Positions 1-7,393 of a stretch of DNA of 7,510 nucleotides are shown piece by piece. Under the pieces are notes generated by a model. It ran no database searches. It saw nothing but the letters and a program-made list of their open reading frames with translations, and was not told where the DNA came from. The position numbers and the translations under genes were made by a program. The stretch comes from Hyphomicrobiales bacterium. GTDB lineage: Bacteria; Pseudomonadota; Alphaproteobacteria; Rhizobiales; Beijerinckiaceae. The DNA lies in assembly GCA_003567055.1 (NCBI GenBank), contig PXAW01000442.1:1-7510 (forward strand), given 5' to 3'. The number at the start of each line of letters is the position of its first letter. The first letter of the stretch is position 1.

Positions 1-119
1 CGGACATGAACGCCGAATCGACCCGTCTGCAGGCACTCCAGGTGCAGCAGCAGCTCGGTATCCAGGCGCTCTCGATCGCCAACGGCAACAGCCAGAACAT
101 CCTCTCGCTGTTCCGCTGA
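1..119 (+). CDS. fliC: Flagellin, C-terminal fragment (5' end outside window)
   Basis: An open frame runs from base 3 to a TGA at 117-119 and gives 38 residues, starting [15 protein letters not shown] and ending [12 protein letters not shown]. This matches the conserved C-terminal (D0 helix) segment of bacterial flagellins, in which an amphipathic stretch of the form LQxQQQLGxQALSIAN is followed by a short tail ending in LFR. Flagellin is exported by the flagellar type III system and polymerises into the filament; the D0 helix packs in the filament core. Hook-associated FlgL shares a related C-terminus, but the [12 protein letters not shown] wording favours flagellin. The gene is transcribed towards, and convergent with, the acyl-CoA dehydrogenase gene, and ends 26 bases before a strong terminator hairpin. 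Only the 3' end is present, so size and paralog identity cannot be judged. The start lies off the window. Confidence 0.9.
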   Translation, partial: DMNAESTRLQALQVQQQLGIQALSIANGNSQNILSLFR

Positions 120-145
120 TCACGAGCCTGACATTCCACGCACAG

Positions 146-173
146 AAGGCCGGACCCGCGAGGGCCCGGCCTT
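146..173. terminator. Convergent (bidirectional) hairpin terminator between flagellin and acyl-CoA dehydrogenase genes
   Basis: Arms AAGGCCGG (146-153) and CCGGCCTT (166-173) pair perfectly, and CCC (155-157) pairs with GGG (162-164) around a GCGA tetraloop (158-161). The one remaining position (154/165) is an A-C mismatch in the + strand RNA but a G-U wobble in the minus-strand RNA. The stem is therefore a continuous 12 bp for the acyl-CoA dehydrogenase transcript and 8+3 bp for flagellin. Each arm ends in only two T residues before a mixed tail, so the U-tract is poor in both directions. It sits 26 bases after the flagellin stop and 24 bases after the acyl-CoA dehydrogenase stop, exactly where a shared terminator is expected. 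Confidence 0.8.
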
Positions 174-197
174 CATGCGTGATGATGCCGCAGCCTG

Positions 198-1961
198 TCA
201 GCCGGCCAGCGCCAGTTCCGCTTTCTCGGTGAAACCGGCGCCATGGGTGACGGTATCGGCGAGCCCCGGGGCGAGGCTGACGAGGTTTTCCGCGAAGAAC
301 CGCGCCAGCGCCACACGGGCGATGCGATGCGCATCGTCTTCCGGCGTCTCGAGCGCGGCCTCGGCGAGAGCTGCCGCGCCCTGGGTGATCCCGAACAGGC
401 GCAGATAAGGCGTCGCCCCGGCCAGGGCATCCTGCTGCGCATTGCCCGCAAGCGCCTTGAGCAGATAGCTCGTGGCCCGGTCGAGGCTTTCGACGGCGTC
501 GCGGATGCGCGCAGCCGCATCACCGTATTCCCCCGAGCCCTCGCGCGTCAGCCGTGCAGCCACCGCGCGCAGGCGTGCGATCTCGCCCCGCACCGTGTCG
601 CCACCCGAGAGCGGCAGCTTGCGGGTGACGAGGTCGATCGCCTGGATTCCATTTGTGCCCTCATAGATGGCGAGGATGCGAGCATCGCGCATATGCTGCG
701 CCGCACCGGTTTCCTCGACATAACCCATCCCGCCATGCACCTGCACACCCAGCGAGGCGACCTCGTTGGCGTTATCCGTCGAGAAGGCCTTCGCGATCGG
801 GGTCAGGAGAGAAGCGCGCTCATGGGCCATCCGCCGGGCCTGCGGATCCTCCAGGGAATGGGATCGGTCGAGCGCGGCAGCGGTCATGTAACAGATCGCA
901 CGGGAGGCCTGGGTCAGCCCCTTCATGGTCATCAGCATCCGCTGCACGTCGGGATGCGCGATGATCGGCGCCATCCCCTCACCCTGCCACGAGGCGGCAC
1001 GCCCCTGGCGGCGATCGCGGGCATAGTGGAGCGCTTGCTGGTAGGCCCGCTCACAGGCCGCGACACCCTGCAGGCCGACACCGAGCCGGGCATTGTTCAT
1101 CATCGTGAACATGCAGGCGAGCCCGCGATTCTCCTCACCGATCAGCCAGCCGGTCGCCCCGCCCTCGTCACCATAGACCATGGTGCAGGTAGGCGAACCG
1201 TGCAGGCCGAGCTTGTGTTCCATGCCGTTGCAGAAGACGTCGTTTCGCGTCCCGTCAGGCAGGATTTTCGGCACGAGGAAGAGCGAGATCCCCTTCGTCC
1301 CTGCCGGCGCATCGGGCAGGCGGGCGAGGACGAGATGGACGATGTTGTCCGTCATGTCGTGCTCGCCATAGGTGATGTAGATCTTCTGCCCGAAGATCCT
1401 GTAGGTCCCGTCACCGACCGGCTCCGCCTTGGAACGCAAGGCGGCGAGATCGGAGCCCGCCTGGGGTTCGGTCAGGTTCATCGTCGCCGTCCATTCCCCG
1501 GTGACGAGCTTTTCGAGGTAACGGTCCTTGAGATCCTGCGAGGCATGCATGATCAGCGCCTCGATCCCGCCCATGGTCAGGAGCGGGGCGATGCCGAAGG
1601 AGAGCGAAGCGGAATTCCACATCTCGATACAGGCGGCATTGAGCAGGATCGGCAGGTTCTGGCCGCCGTATTCGTCAGGTCCCGGCAACGCGTTCCAGCC
1701 GGCCTCTGTCCAGGCCTGGTAGGCTTCCTTCCAGCCCGGTGGCGTGGTTACGACTCCCGCTTCGAGCTTCGGCCCCTTGACGTCACCGACCCGGTTCAAC
1801 GGCGAGATCGCATCGCCGGCGAATTTCCCGGCTTCTTCGAGAATCTGCTCGACCAGTTCCGTCGAGAGATCGGGATGCAAGCCTTGCGCGATGGCCTCAT
1901 CGAGGCCGGCGACATGGCGCATCATGTGGACCATGTCCTGTACGGGCGCGCGATATTCCAT
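198..1961 (-). CDS. Acyl-CoA dehydrogenase, long DmdC-like family with extra C-terminal domain
   Basis: This 587-residue FAD flavoenzyme should catalyse alpha,beta-dehydrogenation of an acyl-CoA thioester and pass electrons to ETF. Visible features: an N-terminal helical extension (MEYRAPVQDM, about 1-40); the helical N-domain (to about 155); the flavin/substrate beta-domain with MNLTEPQAGSD at 161-171; a C-terminal helical domain with QVHGGMGYVEE (407-417) and IYEGTNGIQ (432-440), whose Glu434 is the expected catalytic base; and a further domain of about 130 residues (about 455-587) that short-chain enzymes of about 380 residues lack. This architecture is shared by 3-methylmercaptopropionyl-CoA dehydrogenase (DmdC) and many uncharacterised relatives, so the substrate cannot be assigned; no other DMSP-demethylation gene is present. 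The start is supported by GGAGG (1968-1972) 6 bases upstream of ATG. It lies 190 bases downstream of coxD in the same direction and converges on flagellin. Confidence 0.92.
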   Translation of the reverse strand: MEYRAPVQDMVHMMRHVAGLDEAIAQGLHPDLSTELVEQILEEAGKFAGDAISPLNRVGDVKGPKLEAGVVTTPPGWKEAYQAWTEAGWNALPGPDEYGGQNLPILLNAACIEMWNSASLSFGIAPLLTMGGIEALIMHASQDLKDRYLEKLVTGEWTATMNLTEPQAGSDLAALRSKAEPVGDGTYRIFGQKIYITYGEHDMTDNIVHLVLARLPDAPAGTKGISLFLVPKILPDGTRNDVFCNGMEHKLGLHGSPTCTMVYGDEGGATGWLIGEENRGLACMFTMMNNARLGVGLQGVAACERAYQQALHYARDRRQGRAASWQGEGMAPIIAHPDVQRMLMTMKGLTQASRAICYMTAAALDRSHSLEDPQARRMAHERASLLTPIAKAFSTDNANEVASLGVQVHGGMGYVEETGAAQHMRDARILAIYEGTNGIQAIDLVTRKLPLSGGDTVRGEIARLRAVAARLTREGSGEYGDAAARIRDAVESLDRATSYLLKALAGNAQQDALAGATPYLRLFGITQGAAALAEAALETPEDDAHRIARVALARFFAENLVSLAPGLADTVTHGAGFTEKAELALAG

Positions 1962-2151
1962 GACAATCCTCCAAAGCCCGCACGCTCGTTTCCGGCCAGC
2001 CCGTGGCGTGCGTTGTTACTCGCTCAGAAGCGTATCCGCACCGGCAAGGCGCAGCCGACGTCTCTTTCCCAAGAGTTATGGCAGCTTTGCTTTGGGGGCA
2101 ATACGGCAAAAGGCCGAGCCCCGCGCTTGCGGCATCGCGCCACCCCTCGCC
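1962..2151 (-). other. coxD to acyl-CoA dehydrogenase intergenic region
   Basis: This 190-base gap contains the acyl-CoA dehydrogenase ribosome-binding site (GGAGG, 1968-1972). Just upstream of it is an inverted repeat with 7-bp perfect arms, CGCACGC (1979-1985) and GCGTGCG (2006-2012), separated by 20 bases. Such a repeat could be a leader hairpin or an operator. Near the coxD end, nested short complementary arms (GGGGC/GCCCC around CGGC/GCCG, about 2091-2118) could form a weak hairpin, but no T-tract follows, so I do not call a terminator. I found no convincing -35/-10 pair. The length of the gap makes an independent promoter for the acyl-CoA dehydrogenase plausible, but this is inference. 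Confidence 0.4.
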
Positions 2152-3087
<936 letters not shown>

Positions 3088-3089
3088 TA

Positions 3090-3119
3090 CCCCGGACCGG
3101 GCGGGCGCCCGATCCGGGG
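3090..3119 (-). terminator. Strong hairpin between coxM and coxD (terminator or attenuator candidate)
   Basis: In the minus-strand RNA a 12-base arm CCCCGGAUCGGG pairs with CCCGGUCCGGGG around a 6-base loop CGCCCG. All 12 pairs form, one of them a U-G wobble. In + strand RNA the same position is a C-A mismatch, so the structure favours the cox transcript. It begins 19 bases after the coxM stop and is followed by UAUUGUCU, a weak U-rich tail. The TTG annotated as the coxD start is within 3 bases of the stem. It could partly terminate coxSLM transcripts, protect the coxM 3' end after processing, or restrict coxD translation. The sequence does not choose among these. Confidence 0.55.
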
Positions 3120-3138
3120 TCAGGGTCGTTCGACGCGC

Positions 3139-3942
3139 TCAGCGCCCGGTCGCAGCCGCGACCGCGCGGCGCGCCATCACGCCGACGAGATGCGCGCGGT
3201 ATTCCGCATCGGCATGGATATCCGTATTCATGCCGCTCGCCGGGGGGCTCATCCCGTCGAGGGATTTGGGCGCGAAGCGCTTGGCGAGCGCCTCCTCGGC
3301 CTCGCTCCAGCGGAACACGCCATCAGAGCCCGCGCCGGTCACCGCGACGCGGATATCCGAGCCGCGCTTCGAGACGAAGACGCCGGCCAGCGCGTAGCGC
3401 GAGGCGGGGTTGCGGAACTTGGCATAGGCCGCCTTGGCGGGAATGGGGAAGGAGACCTTGGTGATGATCTCGCCTTCGTCCAGCGCAGTGTCGAACATGC
3501 CCGTGAAGAACTCTTCCGCCACGATCTTGCGCTTGTTGGTGATGATCGTCGCGCCGAGGCCGATACAGGCGGCGGGATAATCGGCGGCGGGATCGTTATT
3601 GGCGATCGAGCCGCCGATCGTGCCGCGATGGCGCACCGCCGGATCGCCGATGAGTTCGGCGAGCTTGGCGAGACCGGGGATCGCCTCGGCGACGACATCG
3701 GAGGTCGCGACGTCGGCATGGGTCGACATGGCGCCGATGACCACGGCGCGGCCTTTCTTCTCGATGCCGCGCAGCTCGCCCATCGCGCCGAGATCGACGA
3801 GCGCGGAGGGCGCCGCGAGGCGCTGTTTCATGGTGGGCAGGAGCGTATGACCGCCGGCGACGATCTTGGCATCCTCGTTCTTCTGCAGGAGCGCCGCCGC
3901 CTGACGGACATTGCTCGGGCGATGATATTCGAAAGCATGCAT
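3139..3942 (-). CDS. coxM: Medium FAD-binding subunit of a form II CO-dehydrogenase-like molybdenum hydroxylase
   Basis: This 267-residue protein is a full-length FAD subunit of the xanthine oxidase family (relatives are usually about 260-300 residues). It has the two signature FAD-binding motifs, AGGHTLLPTMK (29-39) and TIGGSIANNDPAAD (108-121), the latter the pyrophosphate-binding loop. The C-terminal part (about 170-260) corresponds to the CODH flavoprotein C-terminal domain (FRNPASRYALAGVFVSK). It should receive electrons from the [2Fe-2S] clusters of CoxS and pass them to the respiratory chain or another acceptor. The ATG start is preceded by GGAG (3953-3956) at 10 bases. It follows coxL after 75 bases that include a perfect 10-bp hairpin, and precedes coxD. 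The position after coxL (order S-L-M) is the form II arrangement; form I operons are M-S-L. Confidence 0.95.
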   Translation of the reverse strand: MHAFEYHRPSNVRQAAALLQKNEDAKIVAGGHTLLPTMKQRLAAPSALVDLGAMGELRGIEKKGRAVVIGAMSTHADVATSDVVAEAIPGLAKLAELIGDPAVRHRGTIGGSIANNDPAADYPAACIGLGATIITNKRKIVAEEFFTGMFDTALDEGEIITKVSFPIPAKAAYAKFRNPASRYALAGVFVSKRGSDIRVAVTGAGSDGVFRWSEAEEALAKRFAPKSLDGMSPPASGMNTDIHADAEYRAHLVGVMARRAVAAATGR

Positions 3943-3971
3943 CGGTTCAGTTCTCCGAAATCCTGATGGAG

Positions 3972-3997
3972 CGCGCGGGCGGCTGTTCGCCCGCGCG
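3972..3997 (-). other. Perfect 10-bp hairpin in the coxL-coxM intergenic gap
   Basis: CGCGCGGGCG (3972-3981) and CGCCCGCGCG (3988-3997) are exact reverse complements separated by 6 bases, giving an all-GC 10-bp stem. It lies 20 bases after the coxL stop and about 15 bases upstream of the coxM Shine-Dalgarno. No U-tract follows in either direction, so it does not look like an intrinsic terminator. A role in mRNA processing, 3'-end protection or setting the ratio of CoxL to CoxM is inferred. Confidence 0.6.
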
Positions 3998-4017
3998 AAC
4001 GGTATCGCTGGAAAGGC

Positions 4018-6381
4018 TCACTCCGCCGCCATCGGCGCCTTGCCCTTGTGGATGGCGTGCCAGACCGCGCGTGGCGTGGCCGGCATCGGCACATCCTCAT
4101 GGCCCACCGCATTGGTGATGGCGTTGATCACGGCCGGCGGCGCGGCGATCGCACCCGCCTCGCCGCAGCCCTTGATGCCGAGCGGGTTGGAGGGGCACGG
4201 GGTCACCGTCATGCCGACATCGAAGGAAGGCAGATCATCGGCGCGGGGCATGGCGTAATCCATGTAGCTCGCCGTGACGAGCTGGCCGGATTCGTCATAG
4301 ACCGCGTTTTCCAGCAGCGCCTGGCCGACACCCTGGGCGATGCCGCCATGGACCTGGCCCTCGACGATCATCGGATTGATCACCACCCCGAAATCATCCA
4401 CCGCCGTGAAGCGTTCGATCGTCGTCACGCCGGTATCGGGATCAATCTCGACCTCGCAGATATGCACACCTGCGGGGAAGGTGAAGTTTGTCGGATCGTA
4501 GAAGGCGCCCTCCTTCAGGCCGGGTTCGAGATCCTGGCCGGAGAACTTGTGGGCGATATAGGCCTGGAGCGCGATCTCGCCGAAGGCCATCGACTTGTCG
4601 GTGCCCGCGACGGAGAATTTGCCGTCGGCGAATTCGATATCCTTGTCGGATGCCTCCATCGCGTAGGCCGCGACCTTCTTGCCCTTCTCGATCACCTTGT
4701 CGATGGCGCGGGTGATCGCCGACATGCCGACCGCGCCGGAACGCGAGCCATAGGTCCCCATGCCGAACTGGACCTTGTCGGTATCGCCGTGGACGATGTT
4801 CACATTGTTGATATCGACGCCAAGGCGCTCGGAGACGAGCTGGGCGAAAGTGGTCTCGTGGCCCTGGCCGTGGCTGTGCGAGCCGGTCAGCACCTCGACC
4901 GAACCTGTCGGATTGACGCGCACCTCCGCCGATTCCCACAGGCCGACACCGGCGCCGAGCGAGCCGACCGCCTGTGAGGGCGCGATGCCGCAGGCCTCGA
5001 TATAGCTCGAGAAGCCGATGCCGCGCAGCTTGCCCTTCTTGGCGCTCTCGCGCTTGCGCTTGTTGAAGCCCTTGTAATCGGCCATCTCCAGCGCTTTTTC
5101 CAGCGAGGCGCCGTAATCGCCGACATCGTAATTCATGATGACGGGCGTCTGGTGCGGGAAGCGCTTGATGTAGTTCTTCTTGCGGAACTTGGCCGGATCC
5201 ATGCCGAGCTCGCGCGCGGCCACTTCCACCAGCCGCTCGACCACGAAGGTCGCCTCCGGGCGCCCTGCCCCGCGATAGGCATCGACGGGCGCGGTGTTGG
5301 TATAGACGCCGTCCACCTCCGCGTAGATCGCGGGGATATCATACTGGCCCGAGAGCAGCGGCGCGTAGAGATAGGTCGGCACCGATGAGGAGAAGGTGGA
5401 AAGATAGGCGCCGAGATTGGCGATGGTATGGGCGCGCAGGGCGAGGATCTTGCCGTTATCGTCGAGCGCGAGCTGCGCCCGGGTGACGTGATCGCGGCCA
5501 TGCGCGTCGGAAAGGAACGCTTCGGTGCGGTCGGAGGTCCATTTCACCGGGCGCCCGACCTTCTTCGAGGCCCAGACGCAGACGGTTTCCTCGGCATAGA
5601 TGAAGATCTTCGAGCCGAAGCCGCCGCCCACATCGGGCGCGATCACCCGCAGCTTGTTCTCCGGCGCGATGCCGATGAAGGCCGAGAGCACGAGCCGGGC
5701 CACATGCGGGTTCTGGCTGGTGGTGTAGAGCGTGTAGTTATCCGTCCCCATATCGTATTCGCCGATCGCCGCGCGGGTCTCGATCGGGTTGGGGATCAGG
5801 CGGTTGTTGGTGATGTCGAGGGTGGTGACGTGCTTGGCCTTCTTGAAGGCCGCTTCCGTCGCATCCTTGTCGCCCAGATGCCATTCATAGACCGTGTTGT
5901 CGGGCGCCACATCGTGGACGACGACCTTCGAGGAGCGCGCCGTGGCGGTATCGGCGATGGCGGGCAGGAGTTTGTAATCCACCTCGACCGCCTCGGCGGC
6001 ATCGCGGGCCTGGGCCAGCGTCTCGGCGACGACGACGGCGACGTGATCGCCGACATAGCGCACCTTGCCCTGTGCGAGCGCGGGATGCGCGCCGGCCTTC
6101 ATCGGCGAGCCGTCCTTGGAATGGATCATCCAGCCGCAGATCAGCCCGCCGATATTGTCGGCGGCGAGATCATCGCCGGTGAGCACGGCGAGCACGCCGG
6201 GCATGGCCTCGGCTGCGGCCTTGTCGATCTTGACGATTTCGGCATGGGCATGCGGCGAGCGGACGAAATAGGCGTGCGCCTGTCCCGGACGCGTGAGATC
6301 GTCGGTATAGCGGCCCTTGCCGGTGATGAAACGCTGGTCTTCCTTGCGGCGCACAGGGGCGCCGATTCCGGTACCGGTCAT
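4018..6381 (-). CDS. coxL: Large molybdenum-binding subunit of a form II CO-dehydrogenase-like hydroxylase
   Basis: This 787-residue subunit binds the molybdopterin cytosine dinucleotide cofactor and carries the active site. The N-terminal a/b hammerhead domain starts GAPVRRKEDQRFITGKGRY (8-26). Cofactor-binding motifs include APDVGGGFGSK (248-258) and SHSHGQGHETTF (501-512). The active-site loop is AYRGAGR (368-374), diagnostic of form II; form I CO dehydrogenase has AYxCSFR, whose Cys binds copper. The expected catalytic Glu is Glu741 in KGCGEAGAIAAPP. Length and motif order are complete, with no frameshift. AGGAGG (6390-6395) lies 8 bases before the ATG. The enzyme should be a molybdenum hydroxylase without copper, oxidising an unidentified substrate; CO is possible but unproven, and relatives act on aldehydes, nicotine or aromatic heterocycles. 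It follows coxS after an unusually long 167-base gap and precedes coxM by 75 bases. Confidence 0.95.
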   Translation of the reverse strand: MTGTGIGAPVRRKEDQRFITGKGRYTDDLTRPGQAHAYFVRSPHAHAEIVKIDKAAAEAMPGVLAVLTGDDLAADNIGGLICGWMIHSKDGSPMKAGAHPALAQGKVRYVGDHVAVVVAETLAQARDAAEAVEVDYKLLPAIADTATARSSKVVVHDVAPDNTVYEWHLGDKDATEAAFKKAKHVTTLDITNNRLIPNPIETRAAIGEYDMGTDNYTLYTTSQNPHVARLVLSAFIGIAPENKLRVIAPDVGGGFGSKIFIYAEETVCVWASKKVGRPVKWTSDRTEAFLSDAHGRDHVTRAQLALDDNGKILALRAHTIANLGAYLSTFSSSVPTYLYAPLLSGQYDIPAIYAEVDGVYTNTAPVDAYRGAGRPEATFVVERLVEVAARELGMDPAKFRKKNYIKRFPHQTPVIMNYDVGDYGASLEKALEMADYKGFNKRKRESAKKGKLRGIGFSSYIEACGIAPSQAVGSLGAGVGLWESAEVRVNPTGSVEVLTGSHSHGQGHETTFAQLVSERLGVDINNVNIVHGDTDKVQFGMGTYGSRSGAVGMSAITRAIDKVIEKGKKVAAYAMEASDKDIEFADGKFSVAGTDKSMAFGEIALQAYIAHKFSGQDLEPGLKEGAFYDPTNFTFPAGVHICEVEIDPDTGVTTIERFTAVDDFGVVINPMIVEGQVHGGIAQGVGQALLENAVYDESGQLVTASYMDYAMPRADDLPSFDVGMTVTPCPSNPLGIKGCGEAGAIAAPPAVINAITNAVGHEDVPMPATPRAVWHAIHKGKAPMAAE

Positions 6382-6548
6382 GACGTGTTCCTCCTCGGAG
6401 CGCTTCTTGGGCGAGCGCTTGACGAAAAATGATCAAATGAGAGCGATCCCGCGCAGTTTCGGCGCGGCAATGGAAAGATCGACAAGGACTTTCGGCGGCG
6501 GGATGATCCGCAGCGCCCGGCGGGTGAAACCGGCATCGTCTCGCCCGA
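6382..6548 (-). other. Long coxS-coxL intergenic gap with two small overlapping ORFs
   Basis: The gap is 167 bases, longer than the other spaces within the cox cluster (75 and 51). It holds the coxL ribosome-binding site (AGGAGG, 6390-6395) and a direct repeat GAGCGCTT at 6398-6405 and 6413-6420, each copy containing the palindrome AGCGCT. Two small frames touch the neighbours by 4 bases. One is a 39-codon GTG frame (6552 down to 6433) overlapping the coxS stop as GTGA, with a fairly hydrophobic product ending LRGIALI. The other is a 52-codon ATG frame (6536 down to 6378) overlapping the coxL start as ATGA, with an Arg/Ser-rich product and less GC-biased third positions. Neither has a strong Shine-Dalgarno, and I do not recognise either product, so I do not call them genes. 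Confidence 0.4.
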
Positions 6549-7043
6549 TCACTCGGCAGCCTGACGCGCACCGCCCTCGGTCATCGCCTTCGCCCCGGTC
6601 TCCACCGCGCGTACGATATTGTGATAGCCGGTGCAGCGGCAGATATTGCCTTCGAGCTCGTGACGGATCGTCGCCTCGTCGAGATCGGAACCGAGCCGGT
6701 TCACCATGTCGACGGCGGTCATGATCATGCCCGGCGTGCAATAGCCGCATTGCAGCCCGTGATGCTCGCGGAAGGCTGCCTGCATCGGATGCAGTTCGGC
6801 GCCGTTGGCGAGTCCTTCGATCGTGAGGACCTCGCAGCCATCGGCCTGGACGGCGAGCATGGTGCAGGCCTTGACCGCCTTGCCGTCGACATGCACGACG
6901 CAAGCGCCGCACTGGCTGGTATCGCAACCGACATGGGTGCCGGTGAGGCGCAGATGCTCGCGAACGAATTGTGCGAGCAATGTACGCGGATCGACATCGG
7001 CGGTCACGGATTTCCCGTTCACCGTCATCGTGACGCTGGCCAT
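6549..7043 (-). CDS. coxS: Small [2Fe-2S] subunit of a form II CO-dehydrogenase-like hydroxylase
   Basis: This 164-residue iron-sulphur subunit relays electrons from the Mo site in CoxL to FAD on CoxM. The N-terminal plant-ferredoxin-like domain holds the first [2Fe-2S] cluster through Cys40, Cys45, Cys48 ([10 protein letters not shown]) and Cys60. The C-terminal helical domain holds the second through Cys99 and Cys102 (QCGYCTPGM) and Cys135 and Cys137 ([12 protein letters not shown]). All eight cysteines are present and the length is normal for the family. The ATG is preceded by a long GGAGGAGG (7053-7060) at 9 bases, a strong ribosome-binding site that fixes the start. It is the first gene of the cox cluster, so its upstream region (7044-7393) should hold the cluster promoter; an FNR/FixK-type box lies about 105 bases upstream of the start. 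The family alone does not define the substrate. Confidence 0.96.
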   Translation of the reverse strand: MASVTMTVNGKSVTADVDPRTLLAQFVREHLRLTGTHVGCDTSQCGACVVHVDGKAVKACTMLAVQADGCEVLTIEGLANGAELHPMQAAFREHHGLQCGYCTPGMIMTAVDMVNRLGSDLDEATIRHELEGNICRCTGYHNIVRAVETGAKAMTEGGARQAAE

Positions 7044-7141
7044 ATGCTTCTTCCTCCTCCTGGAACGCCGGGCCGGCCGAATGCCGGCGGCGTGACTTCG
7101 ACATTTTTGGACGATCGGTCGAGCCGTCGGACCCGTCCAGT

Positions 7142-7155
7142 TTGAAAATCGTCAA
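7142..7155. promoter_or_regulatory. FNR/FixK-type binding box (TTGA-N6-TCAA)
   Basis: The sequence TTGAAAATCGTCAA has perfect half-sites TTGA and TCAA six bases apart, the layout of the FNR/FixK/Dnr class of CRP-family regulators (consensus TTGAT-N4-ATCAA). The symmetry extends one base on each side to TTTGA/TCAAA. Its centre lies about 105 bases upstream of the coxS start and about 245 bases upstream of the + strand gene. It would activate coxS as a class II site if transcription began near 7107, or repress it if the -35/-10 pair at 7161-7189 is used, because the box then covers the start point. The sequence match is direct; the regulator and the target are inferred. Confidence 0.45.
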
Positions 7156-7160
7156 AACAG

Positions 7161-7189
7161 AGTGTGAACCGCTAAAAATCGGCGGTCAA
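7161..7189 (-). promoter_or_regulatory. Candidate promoter for the coxSLMD operon
   Basis: On the minus strand TTGACC (7189-7184), in the context CTTGACC that suits alphaproteobacterial -35 elements, is followed after exactly 17 bases by CACACT (7166-7161), which matches TATAAT at only three of six positions. Transcription would start near 7154, giving a coxS leader of about 110 bases and placing the FNR/FixK-type box over the start site. The weak -10 makes this tentative; an activator-dependent promoter closer to coxS is an alternative. Confidence 0.25.
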
Positions 7190-7217
7190 GCATCTCATGA
7201 TAAGACGAAAGGCGTGT

Positions 7218-7240
7218 TTTTGCGTCGCACGCGCGCAAAA
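7218..7240. promoter_or_regulatory. Inverted repeat TTTTGCG-N9-CGCAAAA, candidate operator
   Basis: Arms TTTTGCG (7218-7224) and CGCAAAA (7234-7240) are exact reverse complements with a 9-base spacer, so the arm centres are 16 bp apart, about one and a half helical turns. It is not followed by a T-tract and does not look like a terminator. Its place in the divergent region upstream of both coxS and the + strand gene suits a dimeric regulator. I do not recognise it as the site of a named family. Confidence 0.3.
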
Positions 7241-7393
7241 CTGCGCTTTCTGTGCCGTCAGGGCATGATCGGCGGCGGAATTCGCCCCGGAACGGGGGAT
7301 TTGCCGCAGCCAGAGCCGCACCCCATTGGCAGCGCGGTGGTTTCGAACCATCTTCGCATGAGACGCAGCACGGAACTGGAGGAGCGTGGCGCA

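Larger units (their letters stand above)
7044..7393. promoter_or_regulatory. Divergent regulatory region between coxS and the + strand gene
   Basis: No convincing gene is seen in these 350 bases. The stretch from about 7100 to 7250 is richer in A/T runs than the genes on both sides, as expected for promoters. It holds the coxS ribosome-binding site, a GC-rich inverted repeat in the coxS leader (CGCCGG 7066-7071 with CCGGCG 7084-7089), an FNR/FixK-like box (7142-7155), a candidate minus-strand promoter (7161-7189) overlapping a dyad ACCGC-N9-GCGGT (7168-7186), and a second dyad TTTTGCG-N9-CGCAAAA (7218-7240). A small hairpin CCCCG-gaa-CGGGG (7285-7297) and the GGAGGAG (7378-7384) ribosome-binding site belong to the leader of the + strand gene. 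Short frames through this region look like GC-frame noise. Confidence 0.7.

Noticed and set aside
198..1961. Naming the acyl-CoA dehydrogenase dmdC of the DMSP demethylation pathway.
   Set aside because: The long architecture is shared by many acyl-CoA dehydrogenases of other specificity, and no dmdA, dmdB or dmdD is present in the window.
4018..6381. Calling CoxL a true aerobic CO dehydrogenase (form I).
   Set aside because: The loop is AYRGAGR and has no copper-binding cysteine, and the gene order is S-L-M.
4048..6432. Large + strand frames (4048-4977 and 5428-6432) opposite coxL.
   Set aside because: They are antisense shadows of a strongly conserved gene; their products show no family motifs.
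6419..6436. A second TTGA ... TCAA pair between coxS and coxL.
   Set aside because: The half-sites are 10 bases apart rather than 6, which does not fit an FNR/FixK site.
6433..7155. A 240-codon minus-strand frame overlapping coxS in another frame.
   Set aside because: Its product is Arg-rich and coxS in the alternative frame carries all eight cluster cysteines. Only the last 39 codons, beyond the coxS stop, were kept as a weak finding.
7243..7260. A sigma-54-like GG-N10-GC arrangement on the minus strand (CGGCACA ... GCGCA).
   Set aside because: The -24 part matches TGGCACG at five of seven positions but the -12 part lacks the TT of TTGC, and the leader to coxS would be long. Chance is likely in GC-rich DNA.
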